Assembly: GCF_009905605.1 (NCBI RefSeq)
Contig: NZ_JAAAKZ010000001.1
Location: 558,001 to 622,000 of the forward strand
Source: Runella sp. CRIBMP
GTDB taxonomy: Bacteria > Bacteroidota > Bacteroidia > Cytophagales > Spirosomataceae
Direction of reading: 5' to 3'
Length of the DNA stretch: 64,000 nucleotides
Shown: piece by piece, positions 41,238 through 49,940 of the stretch
Position numbering within the stretch: the stretch's first letter is position 1
How the letters are laid out: every line of letters starts with the position of its first letter
Made by a program: the position numbers and the translations under genes
Notes under the pieces: generated by a model
The model's database searches: none
The model's input: the letters and a program-made list of their open reading frames with translations, nothing else
What the model was told of the DNA's origin: nothing

Positions 41238-42788
41238 CTAATACTTAGCGGGTTGCCCTGGTTTAGGCAAAGATTGTTTGATAAATTGCCGAATGTCTTC
41301 GTTGCCCGTTTGAAGGTCTTCCTTGCGGAGGTACATCATGTGGCCGCTGCGGTAGCCTTTCCAGCTCATACGGTCTTTGAGTTTGCCGCTTGGGTCCATT
41401 TGCCACATATTATACTTGGCGTTGAAGTAATCGCAAGCCCCGTCATAGTAGCCTGACTGTACCATTACGTGCAGGTATGGGTTTTGGGCCATAGCCTGAC
41501 GCAGGTTTTCGGCCGATTGGTCGCCGCTGCGGTCCCACGGATTCACGGGGCCAAACATGTAGTATTTCATGTCTGTTTTGTAATTCAACTCATTGCGTAA
41601 ATAGATGTTGATGGCGGGCGTGAAAGAATGTAGCCACGATGTCAGCTCCGAATTAAAATCTGGCTTGTCGCCTACATCTTGCCGGTCGATTCCTTTATAC
41701 CGTGAGTCCAACCGGCCAACGGTAAATCCTTTGTCGCGCAATAGTTCTTTCCAGAAATAACTCGTTGGTACGTCAAAATTACTCTGTAAAATCACTTTTT
41801 CGGAAATGCCCGAATACCGCGCCATTTTGGCGGCAATCTCTTTTCGTTTGGCATCTTCCAAAAATCCACCTTTGCTAATGGCTGGAAGCAACTCATTGAT
41901 GGTGAAGTTTTCCACTTCGGGTAGCATGTCGGTCAAATCTTTTTGCTGCAAATCAGGACTCAATGCTTTGTGGTACCAAGCGGTAGCGGCATAATACGGC
42001 AGCCGCAGTGCGGATTCTGATACCTCGCCGCGTTCGATGCCGAGCGTGGTAGGAGAGACCAGAATCACCCCGTTGAGGTACATCCATTGCGAGCTTTGGA
42101 GTTCGAGCGCCAACCCAGATACGCGTGTGGTGCCGTAGCTTTCGCCGATGAGGTATTTGGGCGATGCCCAGCGGTTGTTGCGGGTTACAAAAGTCCCAAT
42201 CCATTCGGCGAGGTACTTAATGTCGGCACGAACGCCAAAGAATTTTGAGCCAGGAACGTCTTTGCTCGTAGGCCGTGAATAACCAGTATTGACGGGGTTT
42301 ACGAATACAATATCTGCCACATCCAAAATAGAATAAGGATTTTCTTTGATGCCGTAAGGTTGGACGGGGTAGCCTTCATCGTCGATGTTGAGCAATCGCG
42401 GTCCAGTGTAGGCAATGTGCATCCAAACGGCCGCCGAACCAGGGCCGCCATTGAACGAAATGACCAAAGGACGCGTGGTGCGGTCTTTGACATCAGACCT
42501 TTCGTAGAAGGTATAAAACAAACCTGCAATGGCTTTGCCGTCTTCGTCCCACACGGGCATGGTGCCGGTGGTGGCTCGGTAAGGAATTTTCTGGCCCTTG
42601 ATGGTCGTTTCGTGGTCAGTGGCCACGAAAGAATCTGGGTTGAACGTAAGGTTATTAGATGATTTTTCTTCTTTGGCAGGGGCTGCGGCTGTAGTATTGG
42701 TGGGAGCTGGGGCCGAAGGGCGTTGTTGGGCGTTAGTAAGAGTACAGCTGCCAGATAAAACAATGGCCAGGAGTAACGGGTTTTTCAT
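41238..42788 (-). CDS. Secreted S10-family serine carboxypeptidase
   Basis: 516 residues. Signal peptide about 20 residues, then a low-complexity AAPT-rich linker (about 25-45). The S10 serine-carboxypeptidase fold is marked by SFNGGPGSAAVWMH (oxyanion hole) at about 111-124, the nucleophile in LIGESYGTTR at S217, and a C-terminal SGHMMYL segment with the catalytic His; the Asp lies between. S10 enzymes remove C-terminal residues in acidic extracytoplasmic environments. Full length and apparently intact. Confidence 0.93.
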   Translation of the reverse strand: MKNPLLLAIVLSGSCTLTNAQQRPSAPAPTNTTAAAPAKEEKSSNNLTFNPDSFVATDHETTIKGQKIPYRATTGTMPVWDEDGKAIAGLFYTFYERSDVKDRTTRPLVISFNGGPGSAAVWMHIAYTGPRLLNIDDEGYPVQPYGIKENPYSILDVADIVFVNPVNTGYSRPTSKDVPGSKFFGVRADIKYLAEWIGTFVTRNNRWASPKYLIGESYGTTRVSGLALELQSSQWMYLNGVILVSPTTLGIERGEVSESALRLPYYAATAWYHKALSPDLQQKDLTDMLPEVENFTINELLPAISKGGFLEDAKRKEIAAKMARYSGISEKVILQSNFDVPTSYFWKELLRDKGFTVGRLDSRYKGIDRQDVGDKPDFNSELTSWLHSFTPAINIYLRNELNYKTDMKYYMFGPVNPWDRSGDQSAENLRQAMAQNPYLHVMVQSGYYDGACDYFNAKYNMWQMDPSGKLKDRMSWKGYRSGHMMYLRKEDLQTGNEDIRQFIKQSLPKPGQPAKY

Positions 42789-42906
42789 ACAGGAATTTAG
42801 TTTTGAAGTGAATTTTTCAGTGGAAATAAGGTGTTATAAAATTGAACGGTTTGGACTTAGCGCATTAGTGATGCAATAATACGAACATTTATCATTTTCT
42901 TCTTTT

Positions 42907-43911
42907 ATGCAAGTATACGACGTATTGATTATAGGCGCAGGACCGTGCGGATTGGCCGTAGGTATTGAAGCTGCAAAAGCAGGGTTGAGCCATCTCATTT
43001 TAGAAAAAGGTAGCATTACGGAGTCGATTAGGCGCTACCCCAAACGGATGCGCTTTTTCTCAACCGCCGAAAATATTGAAATTGGAGGGATTCCCTTTCC
43101 CATTTCTGAAGTAAAAGCCAATCGCAGTGAAGCGTTACAATATTACCGTAAGGTTGCGGGGTATTATCACCTCAATTTTAAACTTTTTACGGAAGTTACG
43201 CAAGTAGTAAAACAAGATGATTTCTTTGAAGTTCAAACTGCCAAGGGTGAAGCCTATCATGCCCGTAAAGTAATTATTGCGACTGGTTATTTTGATTTTC
43301 CGCGTCATTTGGGAATTCCTGGGGAAAATTTGCCGCACGTTACTCCTTATTATGACGAACCTTTCTTATATTCGTTCTCCAAAGTTGTTATCGTGGGCGC
43401 GGCCAATTCGGCCGTGGAAGCGGCCCTAGAATTGTACCGTCATGATGTCGACGTCACGATTGTTCATCGGGGAGAGGATTTTCGCCCAACGGTCAAATAC
43501 TGGCTTGTTCCAGATGTAAAAAATCGCGTGCGAGAAGGTAAAATCAAAACGCGGTTTAATAGCCTCACCACGGCCATTGAACCAAAACGCGTCCAAATCG
43601 AAAATATAGAGACGGGAGAGTCCGAATGGATTGATGCTGATTTTGTTTTGATGTTGATTGGTTATGTCCCAGATGGAGCTTTGCTACAACGTTGTGGTAT
43701 AGAACTAACCCAGCTGAGCATGGTGCCCGTTTATGACCCCGAAACGTTTGAAACCAATGTGGCAGGGCTTTATTTATGCGGTACGGTGGTGGCGGGAATC
43801 CATACCGAAAAAGTATTCATTGAGAATGGTAGAGAACACGCAGCAGCCATTATTGACCACATTGTGGGACGTAAAATCCGTCAGGTAAAAGAATTGATTG
43901 AAAGAATATAA
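42907..43911 (+). CDS. ypdA: YpdA-like NAD(P)H bacillithiol disulfide reductase
   Basis: 334 residues. Flavoprotein of the YpdA/Bdr type, which reduces bacillithiol disulfide to bacillithiol. The FAD site is IIGAGPCGLAV near the N-terminus, the NADPH site is IVGAANSAVEAAL in the middle, and the conserved TAENIEIGGIPFPISEVKANRSEALQYYRKV is partly visible as RRYPKRMRFFSTAENIEI. No redox-active CxxC, which fits this family. Divergent from the S10 gene. With bshC 20 kb upstream it completes evidence for bacillithiol use. Confidence 0.92.
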   Translation: MQVYDVLIIGAGPCGLAVGIEAAKAGLSHLILEKGSITESIRRYPKRMRFFSTAENIEIGGIPFPISEVKANRSEALQYYRKVAGYYHLNFKLFTEVTQVVKQDDFFEVQTAKGEAYHARKVIIATGYFDFPRHLGIPGENLPHVTPYYDEPFLYSFSKVVIVGAANSAVEAALELYRHDVDVTIVHRGEDFRPTVKYWLVPDVKNRVREGKIKTRFNSLTTAIEPKRVQIENIETGESEWIDADFVLMLIGYVPDGALLQRCGIELTQLSMVPVYDPETFETNVAGLYLCGTVVAGIHTEKVFIENGREHAAAIIDHIVGRKIRQVKELIERI

Positions 43912-43953
43912 GTTAAGTTTATTTGTTTGCAACAACACCCCTATTAGTCAGTA

Positions 43954-43992
43954 ACAGGAAAAGCCGGATATTATTTATCCGGCTTTTCCTGT
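43954..43992. terminator. Bidirectional terminator between the ypdA-like gene and gmk
   Basis: Perfect 17-bp stem (43954-43970 with 43976-43992), 5-base loop, between convergent genes. Confidence 0.88.
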
Positions 43993-44010
43993 AATAATCG
44001 TTGTTATATT

Positions 44011-44577
44011 TTATCCTAGAAAGTTTTCTACTAGTTCTTCCGCTTTCGTTAGAGCGGCTTCAAGGTTATCGTTGACCAAAATTACGTCAAAACGGTCTTG
44101 AAATGACATTTCAAATTTTACTTTAAAGAGCCGCTTAGAGAGGCTGTCTTCGGTTTCGGTGCCGCGCATCATGAGGCGTTGCTTGATTGCTTCTTCGCTC
44201 GGGGCTTTTACAAAAATGGCAAGGGCGCGTTCTCCAAAGTATTCTTTGAGTTTGAGTCCTCCTTTTACATCCACGTCAAAAATGACGTGTTTCCCTGCGG
44301 CCCACAAACGCTCAATTTCTGATTTTAAGGTTCCGTAATAACCACCCGGGTATACTTCTTCCCATTCCACAAACTCATTGTTATCAATGCGTTGTTTAAA
44401 ATCATCGGGTGTAAGAAAGTAATAGTCTTTGCCGTGTACTTCATTCCTGCCGCGGCGGTCGCGGGTGCAGGCCGAAATCGAAAAACCCAGGTTGTTGTAC
44501 TTTGAGAGTAAGTGTCGTACGATGGTTGTTTTACCAGAACCAGACGGAGCAGAGAAGATGATGAGCTTTCCTTCCAA
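44011..44577 (-). CDS. gmk: Guanylate kinase
   Basis: 188 residues, full length. Converts GMP and ATP to GDP and ADP. P-loop [15 protein letters not shown] (residues about 9-23), GMP-binding [21 protein letters not shown] seen as [14 protein letters not shown], and the lid [16 protein letters not shown]. Third gene after the ECF sigma and its putative anti-sigma factor, with a three-base gap to the latter, so gmk may share their promoter. Confidence 0.97.
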   Translation of the reverse strand: MEGKLIIFSAPSGSGKTTIVRHLLSKYNNLGFSISACTRDRRGRNEVHGKDYYFLTPDDFKQRIDNNEFVEWEEVYPGGYYGTLKSEIERLWAAGKHVIFDVDVKGGLKLKEYFGERALAIFVKAPSEEAIKQRLMMRGTETEDSLSKRLFKVKFEMSFQDRFDVILVNDNLEAALTKAEELVENFLG

Positions 44578-44580
44578 AAC

Positions 44581-44883
44581 TTAGGCGGTGATGTTTAATT
44601 TTGCTTTGATTGCCTGTACGAGATTATCGGGGCAGAGTCGTTTATCGACTTTCGCCTGAAGGGATTCTTTAACGCACTTTTCGAGGTGGTACATTTTGAT
44701 GCAGTGAAGGCAATCATCCATGTTTACCCTGAAGTGTTCCTTCTCGGCTTCTGAAGCTTCTCCATCCAAAACAGCCTGAATTTTTTTCAGACATTCTGCG
44801 TGGTGTTCGCAGTACTGTTTTTGAGGCTTCCTCGTTTCATTATTCTCACTGGCGGAGGCTGACGAATGCATATCCAATAACAT
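44581..44883 (-). CDS. Putative zinc-binding anti-sigma factor
   Basis: 100 residues, cytoplasmic, no membrane helix. The pattern H-x7-C-x2-C (HFRVNMDDCLHC) in a helical context matches the ZAS (zinc anti-sigma) signature, and further cysteine/histidine residues (CEHHAEC) lie upstream. It sits directly between an ECF sigma factor gene and gmk, the usual anti-sigma position. A soluble, redox-responsive anti-sigma role (as for RsrA) is plausible but inferred. Confidence 0.78.
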   Translation of the reverse strand: MLLDMHSSASASENNETRKPQKQYCEHHAECLKKIQAVLDGEASEAEKEHFRVNMDDCLHCIKMYHLEKCVKESLQAKVDKRLCPDNLVQAIKAKLNITA

Positions 44884-45009
44884 TGCAAAGGTTCAATTTT
44901 TTCTTTGAATCTTACTATTAAGTTGTCTTTACTTAGAATGAATTTTCATCAAAAAAAGTTCAAAGACATAGCTTGAAAAAATTGGATATCACTCAATACC
45001 GTCCTTAAA

Positions 45010-45639
45010 TCAATCCTCGTCGGTGTCGTACCCCATGGAGGAAGCGTACACTTTGAGCTTATCTTTAAGGAGATTCCGTGCGCGGTGCAAACGAGAGCGA
45101 ACAGTGCCAATCGGAATATCCAGAATCTTAGCCATTTCTTCGTACGTGAACCCTTCAATGTCGCAAAGGATAATGACGGTACGAAAATCGACGGGCAATG
45201 AGTTGAGCGCAGTGGCTACTTCATCGCCAATCATGTCTTGAACAGTTTCGACGCGTAAGTCAGTAGTGTGGTCGACTTCGGCAGCTTCTTCCGAGTTGTA
45301 GGTTGTTTCTACTTCTTGGTAATCGACCTTCGACGGCTCTTTGCTCCGCTTACGATAATCATTAATAAAACTGTTTTTCAGGATTCTGAACAACCACGCT
45401 TTTGCATTAGTTCCCCGCTCAAAGGAAGAAATAAAACGGAAAGCTTTTAAATAGGTATCTTGGACGAGATCGTTGGCGTCATCTTCGTCCATTGTTAGCC
45501 TAAAGGCAAAATTATACATGGAGTTTATATGGGGCATAAACTCACGATTGAATATATCGTTCTTCTCAGTGTCGTTGTAAGACGTTTCTGAGGAGGCTAG
45601 GGGTATTTCTTCGATTTCTTCTGACATAATGACTGACAT
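45010..45639 (-). CDS. ECF-type RNA polymerase sigma factor
   Basis: 209 residues. Region 2 is DANDLVQDTYLKAFRFI, and region 4 is GFTYEEMAKILDIPIGTVRSRLHRARNLLK with its helix-turn-helix. There is an N-terminal acidic extension of about 30 residues (SEEIEEIPLASSETSYNDTEKND) before the usual start, which could be regulatory. It directs RNA polymerase to a stress-response regulon. Alternative start at 45627. Downstream are the anti-sigma factor (126-base gap) and gmk. Confidence 0.95.
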   Translation of the reverse strand: MSVIMSEEIEEIPLASSETSYNDTEKNDIFNREFMPHINSMYNFAFRLTMDEDDANDLVQDTYLKAFRFISSFERGTNAKAWLFRILKNSFINDYRKRSKEPSKVDYQEVETTYNSEEAAEVDHTTDLRVETVQDMIGDEVATALNSLPVDFRTVIILCDIEGFTYEEMAKILDIPIGTVRSRLHRARNLLKDKLKVYASSMGYDTDED

Positions 45640-45859
45640 GGCTGCCGTAAATTTACGAATTTTAGCAAACGACCCACCTTCCGCGCAACTCTTCTTTTAC
45701 CAATCAACAAAAACCCCTCATGAAAGGTTATTTTTTCAGGATTAGCTGTAGAACAACTTGCCCATAATTAGCTGATATAATATACGACAAAAATTATTCC
45801 AACGAAAATAAATAATTCGTTTTTTAGACAAAATGTCAGAAGTGAGGATGTTTTTTCAC

Positions 45860-46363
45860 CTAACGGGAAAAAAGTTGCGTGAGCAAAATGGTCAGGGTAG
45901 TAAATAAAATACTGCAAACTATCTTTAAAAGGGTGTAAGGCAGTAAGCTGAGGCTACCCGCTTCGACAAAAAACAAAAGTAGATGATGAACCGAAACCAG
46001 TATGAGAGTGTAAGACAAAAAGGCAGGGAGGCCAAGCCCCTTCAATGAAAGTTCTAAGCGCCCTTCTGAGAGTTTTTGAGCAAACTGATAACGAATGATA
46101 ATCGGGCGTAAATAGGCCACAAAAACGGCAGTGGCCGCATGGAGGCCGAGGGTATTATCAAACGAATCAACGGCTACACCAGTTGCAAAACCGATGAGTA
46201 GCAGGACCGTTAGGTTAATTTCTTGCGGTAAAAACAGGATTGCACCTATGTAAATAAAACAAAATGCATAGTCAAACAATACCAAGTGGCGGGCTACAAA
46301 TATATGCAGTAGCACGTACACTAACCATCTTAAGGCACTGCGGGCTATTTCGTTTGGATTCAT
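45860..46363 (-). CDS. mreD: Rod shape-determining protein MreD
   Basis: 167 residues with five hydrophobic helices and little else, the form of MreD, an inner-membrane part of the MreBCD elongasome. The family has low sequence conservation, so the call relies on size, topology and position directly after mreC with a four-base overlap (ATGA). Downstream, a 220-base gap leads to the ECF sigma gene rather than to the mrdA/rodA pair that often follows. Confidence 0.88.
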   Translation of the reverse strand: MNPNEIARSALRWLVYVLLHIFVARHLVLFDYAFCFIYIGAILFLPQEINLTVLLLIGFATGVAVDSFDNTLGLHAATAVFVAYLRPIIIRYQFAQKLSEGRLELSLKGLGLPAFLSYTLILVSVHHLLLFFVEAGSLSLLPYTLLKIVCSILFTTLTILLTQLFSR

Positions 46364-47208
46364 TTACGTTTATTAATAAGGCTTTCCTGAAGGGATTGTT
46401 GTTGATCCGAAAGCTTGTTATCTACCAAATATACATAGGAGACTTTGGAGAAGTCGGTCGCTAGTTGTAAGTCAATCTCAAAAAATGCCTGGTCGGGAGC
46501 CACTTTAAAGCTTTTTACATATCCTACAGGTACGCCGGGCGGAAATACGGCGTTGTAGTCAGATGTGACGGCGGTATCTCCTTTGCTGATGGGTTTGTAG
46601 CGTGAAATATCTTTTAACTGGATAATGGAAGGAGTACTATTGTTTTCCCATTCAGCGTTTCCATTTTCACCACTTCGCAGGAGTTTTGTAGAAATCATGT
46701 ATTGCGAATGCAAAATGGAAGTAATGACAGAAAAATGTTCGTTACAAGATTTTACTTTTCCTACAACACCCGTCGATGAAATCACCCCCATACCTACTTT
46801 GACACCGTCGGCGTAACCTTTGTCGATGGTCAGGTAATTGTCGGCGCGGTGGGTGCTGTTGTCGATTACTTTGGCAATCGTTACAAACTTATATCGGGAA
46901 GCAAAGGCTGAATCGGCTTTATAGCCCACAGGAGCATTGCTGGGATTTAGCTGTTGCATTGCCGTTACGCGTTCATTTAAGCGTCGGTTTTCCTCGGCCA
47001 ATGCCTCGTTTACTTGCCGGAGGTTGGTGTATTCTCGTAAGGTATTTGAAGCCTCTAACGCTTTTGCATTTAGCGAGTTAGCGGTGTTGAAGTATTCTAC
47101 ACTCCAATAGTTATTGTTATTGACGAGCAACCAAAAACTAAACACCTCAAGCAAAACAAAGAGGATAAAGTTTCGATTACGGGCAATAAACTCAAAGAGT
47201 TGAAGCAT
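46360..47208 (-). CDS. mreC: Rod shape-determining protein MreC
   Basis: About 282 residues from the ATG at 47208. One N-terminal transmembrane helix (NRNFILFVLLEVFSFWLLV), a coiled coil (about 50-85) and a two-beta-domain periplasmic part with VGMGVISSTGVVGKV and GVPVGYVKSFK. MreC links MreB to penicillin-binding proteins. An open frame runs upstream to a GTG at 47262, but those codons lie in a GC-rich repeat and are unlikely to be translated. Overlaps mreD by four bases. Confidence 0.93.
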   Translation of the reverse strand: MLQLFEFIARNRNFILFVLLEVFSFWLLVNNNNYWSVEYFNTANSLNAKALEASNTLREYTNLRQVNEALAEENRRLNERVTAMQQLNPSNAPVGYKADSAFASRYKFVTIAKVIDNSTHRADNYLTIDKGYADGVKVGMGVISSTGVVGKVKSCNEHFSVITSILHSQYMISTKLLRSGENGNAEWENNSTPSIIQLKDISRYKPISKGDTAVTSDYNAVFPPGVPVGYVKSFKVAPDQAFFEIDLQLATDFSKVSYVYLVDNKLSDQQQSLQESLINKRK

Positions 47209-47257
47209 TGAGGTAGGAGTGACAACGGGGGAGCGAGGAGTGAGAAGGGAACTAAAA

Positions 47258-47299
47258 CTCACCGCGGCGGCGGCCGCTTCTCACCGCAGCGGCGGCCGC
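47258..47299. repeat. Two GC-rich 20-base direct repeats in the mreB-mreC gap
   Basis: Copies 47258-47277 and 47280-47299 (22-base period) differ at one position and contain GGCGGCGGCCGC. GC content is far above the surroundings. They lie upstream of mreC on the mreBCD transcript. Confidence 0.7.
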
Positions 47300-47315
47300 G
47301 CCTCGCTGCTCGCTA

Positions 47316-48341
47316 CTATTGAATTAATACCGACTTATACAATTCTAGGTTTTTCAGGATTTCACCCGTGCCCTTCACAACGGCCTTGAGGGGGTCGTCG
47401 GCGACGTGGATTGGCAACTTTGTTTTAGTGGCCAATCGTTTGTCGAGACCGTGCAAAAGCGCACCGCCACCAGTCAAGTGAATTCCATTGGTGTAAATAT
47501 CGGCCGAAAGTTCAGGAGGGGAAATTTCAAGGGCCTTCATCACGGCTTCTTCGATTTTGGAAATCGATTTATCCAACGCATACGCAATTTCGCTGTACGT
47601 AACTTTGATCTCTTTCGGAATACCAGTCATCAAATCGCGGCCCCGAATTTCAAAATCTGCTGGAGGATTGTCTAGTTCGGGTAAGGCCGAGCCTACTTCA
47701 ATTTTGATTTGCTCCGCCGAACGCTCACCAATCAGCAGGTTGTGCTCACGGCGCATATAATCAACAATGTCTTTGGTAAAAACATCGCCAGCAATACGAA
47801 TGGATTGCTCACATACAATACCTGAAAGGGCAATAACGGCAATTTCGGTTGTTCCACCGCCAATATCCACAATCATGGTACCGTTGGGCTGTGTAATATC
47901 GATACCGATACCAATTGACGCCGCAATGGGTTCATGCACCATATAAACTTCCTTCGCGCCTGCGTGTTCTGCCGAGTCTTTTACAGCTCGTTTTTCTACT
48001 TCTGTAATACCCGATGGAATACAAATAACCATTCGGTGTGATGGCGTGAAGAAGCGATTGTTGGGCGTAATCATTTTGATCATCCCACGAATCATTAATT
48101 CCGCAGCGGTAAAGTCGGCAATAACACCGTCTTTTAACGGGCGTATGGTTTTTATATTTTCATTGGTCTTTTCGTGCATTTGCATTGCTTTGTGACCAAT
48201 CGCCAACACCTTCCCGTTATTCTTGTCCAAAGCAATGATAGATGGCTCATCCACAACGATTTTGTCTTTGTGAATAATCAGCGTGTTCGCTGTTCCTAAA
48301 TCTATTGCAATCTCGCTGGTTAAAAAATCAAATAATGCCAT
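47316..48341 (-). CDS. mreB: Actin-like rod shape-determining protein MreB
   Basis: 341 residues. Bacterial actin that positions the peptidoglycan synthesis machinery under the inner membrane. Actin-type nucleotide motifs: IDLGTANTLI (phosphate 1), DIGGGTTEIAVI (phosphate 2) and LTGGGALLHGLD (adenosine). N-terminal ALFDFLTSEI is the amphipathic membrane-binding part. First gene of mreBCD; a TAATTTTG -7 box at 48382-48389 lies 41 bases upstream. Confidence 0.98.
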   Translation of the reverse strand: MALFDFLTSEIAIDLGTANTLIIHKDKIVVDEPSIIALDKNNGKVLAIGHKAMQMHEKTNENIKTIRPLKDGVIADFTAAELMIRGMIKMITPNNRFFTPSHRMVICIPSGITEVEKRAVKDSAEHAGAKEVYMVHEPIAASIGIGIDITQPNGTMIVDIGGGTTEIAVIALSGIVCEQSIRIAGDVFTKDIVDYMRREHNLLIGERSAEQIKIEVGSALPELDNPPADFEIRGRDLMTGIPKEIKVTYSEIAYALDKSISKIEEAVMKALEISPPELSADIYTNGIHLTGGGALLHGLDKRLATKTKLPIHVADDPLKAVVKGTGEILKNLELYKSVLIQ

Positions 48342-48381
48342 GTTGTTTGCTTTCGCAGATTGACTAAAATTTAATGAGCCG

Positions 48382-48389
48382 CAAAATTA
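48382..48389 (-). promoter_or_regulatory. Candidate -7 element of mreBCD
   Basis: Minus-strand TAATTTTG, exact TAnnTTTG, 41 bases upstream of the mreB start. No clear -33 box. Confidence 0.45.
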
Positions 48390-48438
48390 AAGGATTTTAT
48401 CGGCTTTTTGACAGAATACAAAGCAAGTATTTTTTTGA

Positions 48439-49476
48439 TTAAAGCCTTGAAAATGAGTCGAAGGTTTTACACCCTTTGACAAAATACGCCCAAATGATGC
48501 TCTTAGAAGAGATTGGGAGTGTTTGATGGCCTTTTGTTTGGGCGATTTTCTGTTGAATTCGACGGCGTTTTTGGGGAAGTTCACCCAAAATCCACCTATA
48601 AAATGCAAAATGAGCTCTTACAATGGCCCATATATCTCGCCATTGACCATGCGGCAAATAACGAATTGACGAAATTCCGTCTAAAATAAGCCTCAAAAAG
48701 AGAATAAGCCAGGTTCGATTGGCTGGCAAATTCTTATAAAGCATGGCCAAGCTATTGCGATAATTGAGGAAGGTCTTGAAAGGGCTCGTAGGAGGAAGGG
48801 TGCCGCCACCTACATGATAAACCACCGATTGCGGACAACAATATACGTGATAGCCTGCCGAATGCAGCCGCCAACAAAGGTCAATTTCTTCCATGTGGGC
48901 AAAAAAATCCTCGTCAAATCCGCCCATTTCGTGGAAAAGCTTGGACCGAATCGCCAAAGCCGCGCCCGACGCCCAGAAGATAGGGACGGTGGTGTCGTAC
49001 TGACCCGTGTCAGTCTCGTTGTGGTAAAATATACGACCGCGACAGTACGTGTACCCCAGCCAGTCGATATAGCCTCCTGCGGCACCTGCGTACTCAAATT
49101 GCGTTTTGTCATGGTGGGCCAACAGTTTGGGTTGGCAGGCTGCAATTTGAGGGTTTTGGTCCAGCAGATTGACGATGGGAGTCAGCCAGTGAGGCGTGAC
49201 TTCCACATCAGAATTGAGAAGGATATAATACTCAGCAGAGATGTTTTTCAGGGCGCGATTGTAGCCGCCTGCATATCCGTAGTTTTTGGGTAAAATAACC
49301 GTTTTTACGGCCGGAAAATTTTGTTCAACCCAACCCACCGAACCATCGGTAGAGGCGCTGTCGGCAACATAAATCGCGGCGGATTCGGTATATTTAACAA
49401 CAGACGGGAGAAACTTCTCCAAGAAGTTTCTCCCGTTATAATTAAGAATGACGAGGGCTACTTTGTCGATTGGCAT
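48439..49476 (-). CDS. Family 2 glycosyltransferase, rhamnosyltransferase-like
   Basis: 345 residues. GT-A domain with VALVILNYNGRNFLEKF at the N-terminus, the DXD-like LLNSDVEVTPHW, and the acceptor region FFAHMEEIDLCWRL, a set typical of surface-polysaccharide rhamnosyl- and other GT2 transferases. A C-terminal stretch of about 80 residues includes the amphipathic helix (LFLRLILDGISS). Its start directly abuts the ybaB stop, so the two are coupled. Confidence 0.9.
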   Translation of the reverse strand: MPIDKVALVILNYNGRNFLEKFLPSVVKYTESAAIYVADSASTDGSVGWVEQNFPAVKTVILPKNYGYAGGYNRALKNISAEYYILLNSDVEVTPHWLTPIVNLLDQNPQIAACQPKLLAHHDKTQFEYAGAAGGYIDWLGYTYCRGRIFYHNETDTGQYDTTVPIFWASGAALAIRSKLFHEMGGFDEDFFAHMEEIDLCWRLHSAGYHVYCCPQSVVYHVGGGTLPPTSPFKTFLNYRNSLAMLYKNLPANRTWLILFLRLILDGISSIRYLPHGQWRDIWAIVRAHFAFYRWILGELPQKRRRIQQKIAQTKGHQTLPISSKSIIWAYFVKGCKTFDSFSRL

Positions 49477-49815
49477 TTACTTCATAAACTTACTCAAATC
49501 CAATCCCGGGATATTGGGCAAAACGCCTTCCGTAGATTGCTGAATGTGAACTTTGATTTGGTCCTCGATATTTTCTAAAGCCCGATTAATGGCCGCGGTA
49601 ATCAAATCCTGCAACATTTCGCGGTCTTCTGGCTTCATCAAATCGGGGTCGATGGTAAGGCTTACGACTTGTTTACGCCCGTTGACCGTTGCTTTTACGA
49701 GACCCGCGCCTGTTTCGGCCGACTCGGTCAATTGCCCAAGACCTTCTTGGGCCTCTTTCATTTTGGCTTGGAATTCTTTGACCTTTCCAAGCATTCCCAT
49801 CATATCTCCAAACAT
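49477..49815 (-). CDS. ybaB: YbaB/EbfC-family nucleoid-associated protein
   Basis: 112 residues. Dimeric DNA-binding protein of the EbfC/YbaB family, which forms a tweezer-like homodimer on DNA. Core: MLGKVKEFQAKMKEAQEGL, then GLVKATVNGRKQVVSLTID and a C-terminal helix with AINRALENIEDQIKVH. Its usual partners dnaX and recR are not adjacent; instead a glycosyltransferase follows directly. A -7 box (TATCTTTG) is at 49852-49859. Confidence 0.95.
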   Translation of the reverse strand: MFGDMMGMLGKVKEFQAKMKEAQEGLGQLTESAETGAGLVKATVNGRKQVVSLTIDPDLMKPEDREMLQDLITAAINRALENIEDQIKVHIQQSTEGVLPNIPGLDLSKFMK

Positions 49816-49851
49816 AACTTTTTGGGGCTAAAACGTGTAATTTTTAGGGCG

Positions 49852-49880
49852 CAAAGATACATAAAAATAACAGCAGGCAA
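49852..49880 (-). promoter_or_regulatory. Candidate promoter of ybaB, inside the nrdA terminator
   Basis: Minus-strand TTG (49880-49878), 18-base spacer, TATCTTTG (49859-49852). The -33 box lies in the left arm of the nrdA terminator stem. Confidence 0.5.
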
Positions 49881-49921
49881 TCAATTGTGTACAAAGATAC
49901 AACGATTGATTGCCTGCTGTT
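49869..49921. terminator. Terminator of nrdA
   Basis: Seventeen-bp perfect stem (49869-49885 with 49905-49921) extendable to about 20 with wobble, 19-base loop. It begins 20 bases after the nrdA stop on the minus strand. Confidence 0.75.
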
Positions 49922-49940
49922 GGAATGAAATCAGTAAGGA

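Noticed and set aside
47209-47262. GTG start for mreC at 47262
   Set aside because: The extra codons lie across the GC-rich repeat and would put a charged segment before the membrane helix; ATG at 47208 fits MreC better.
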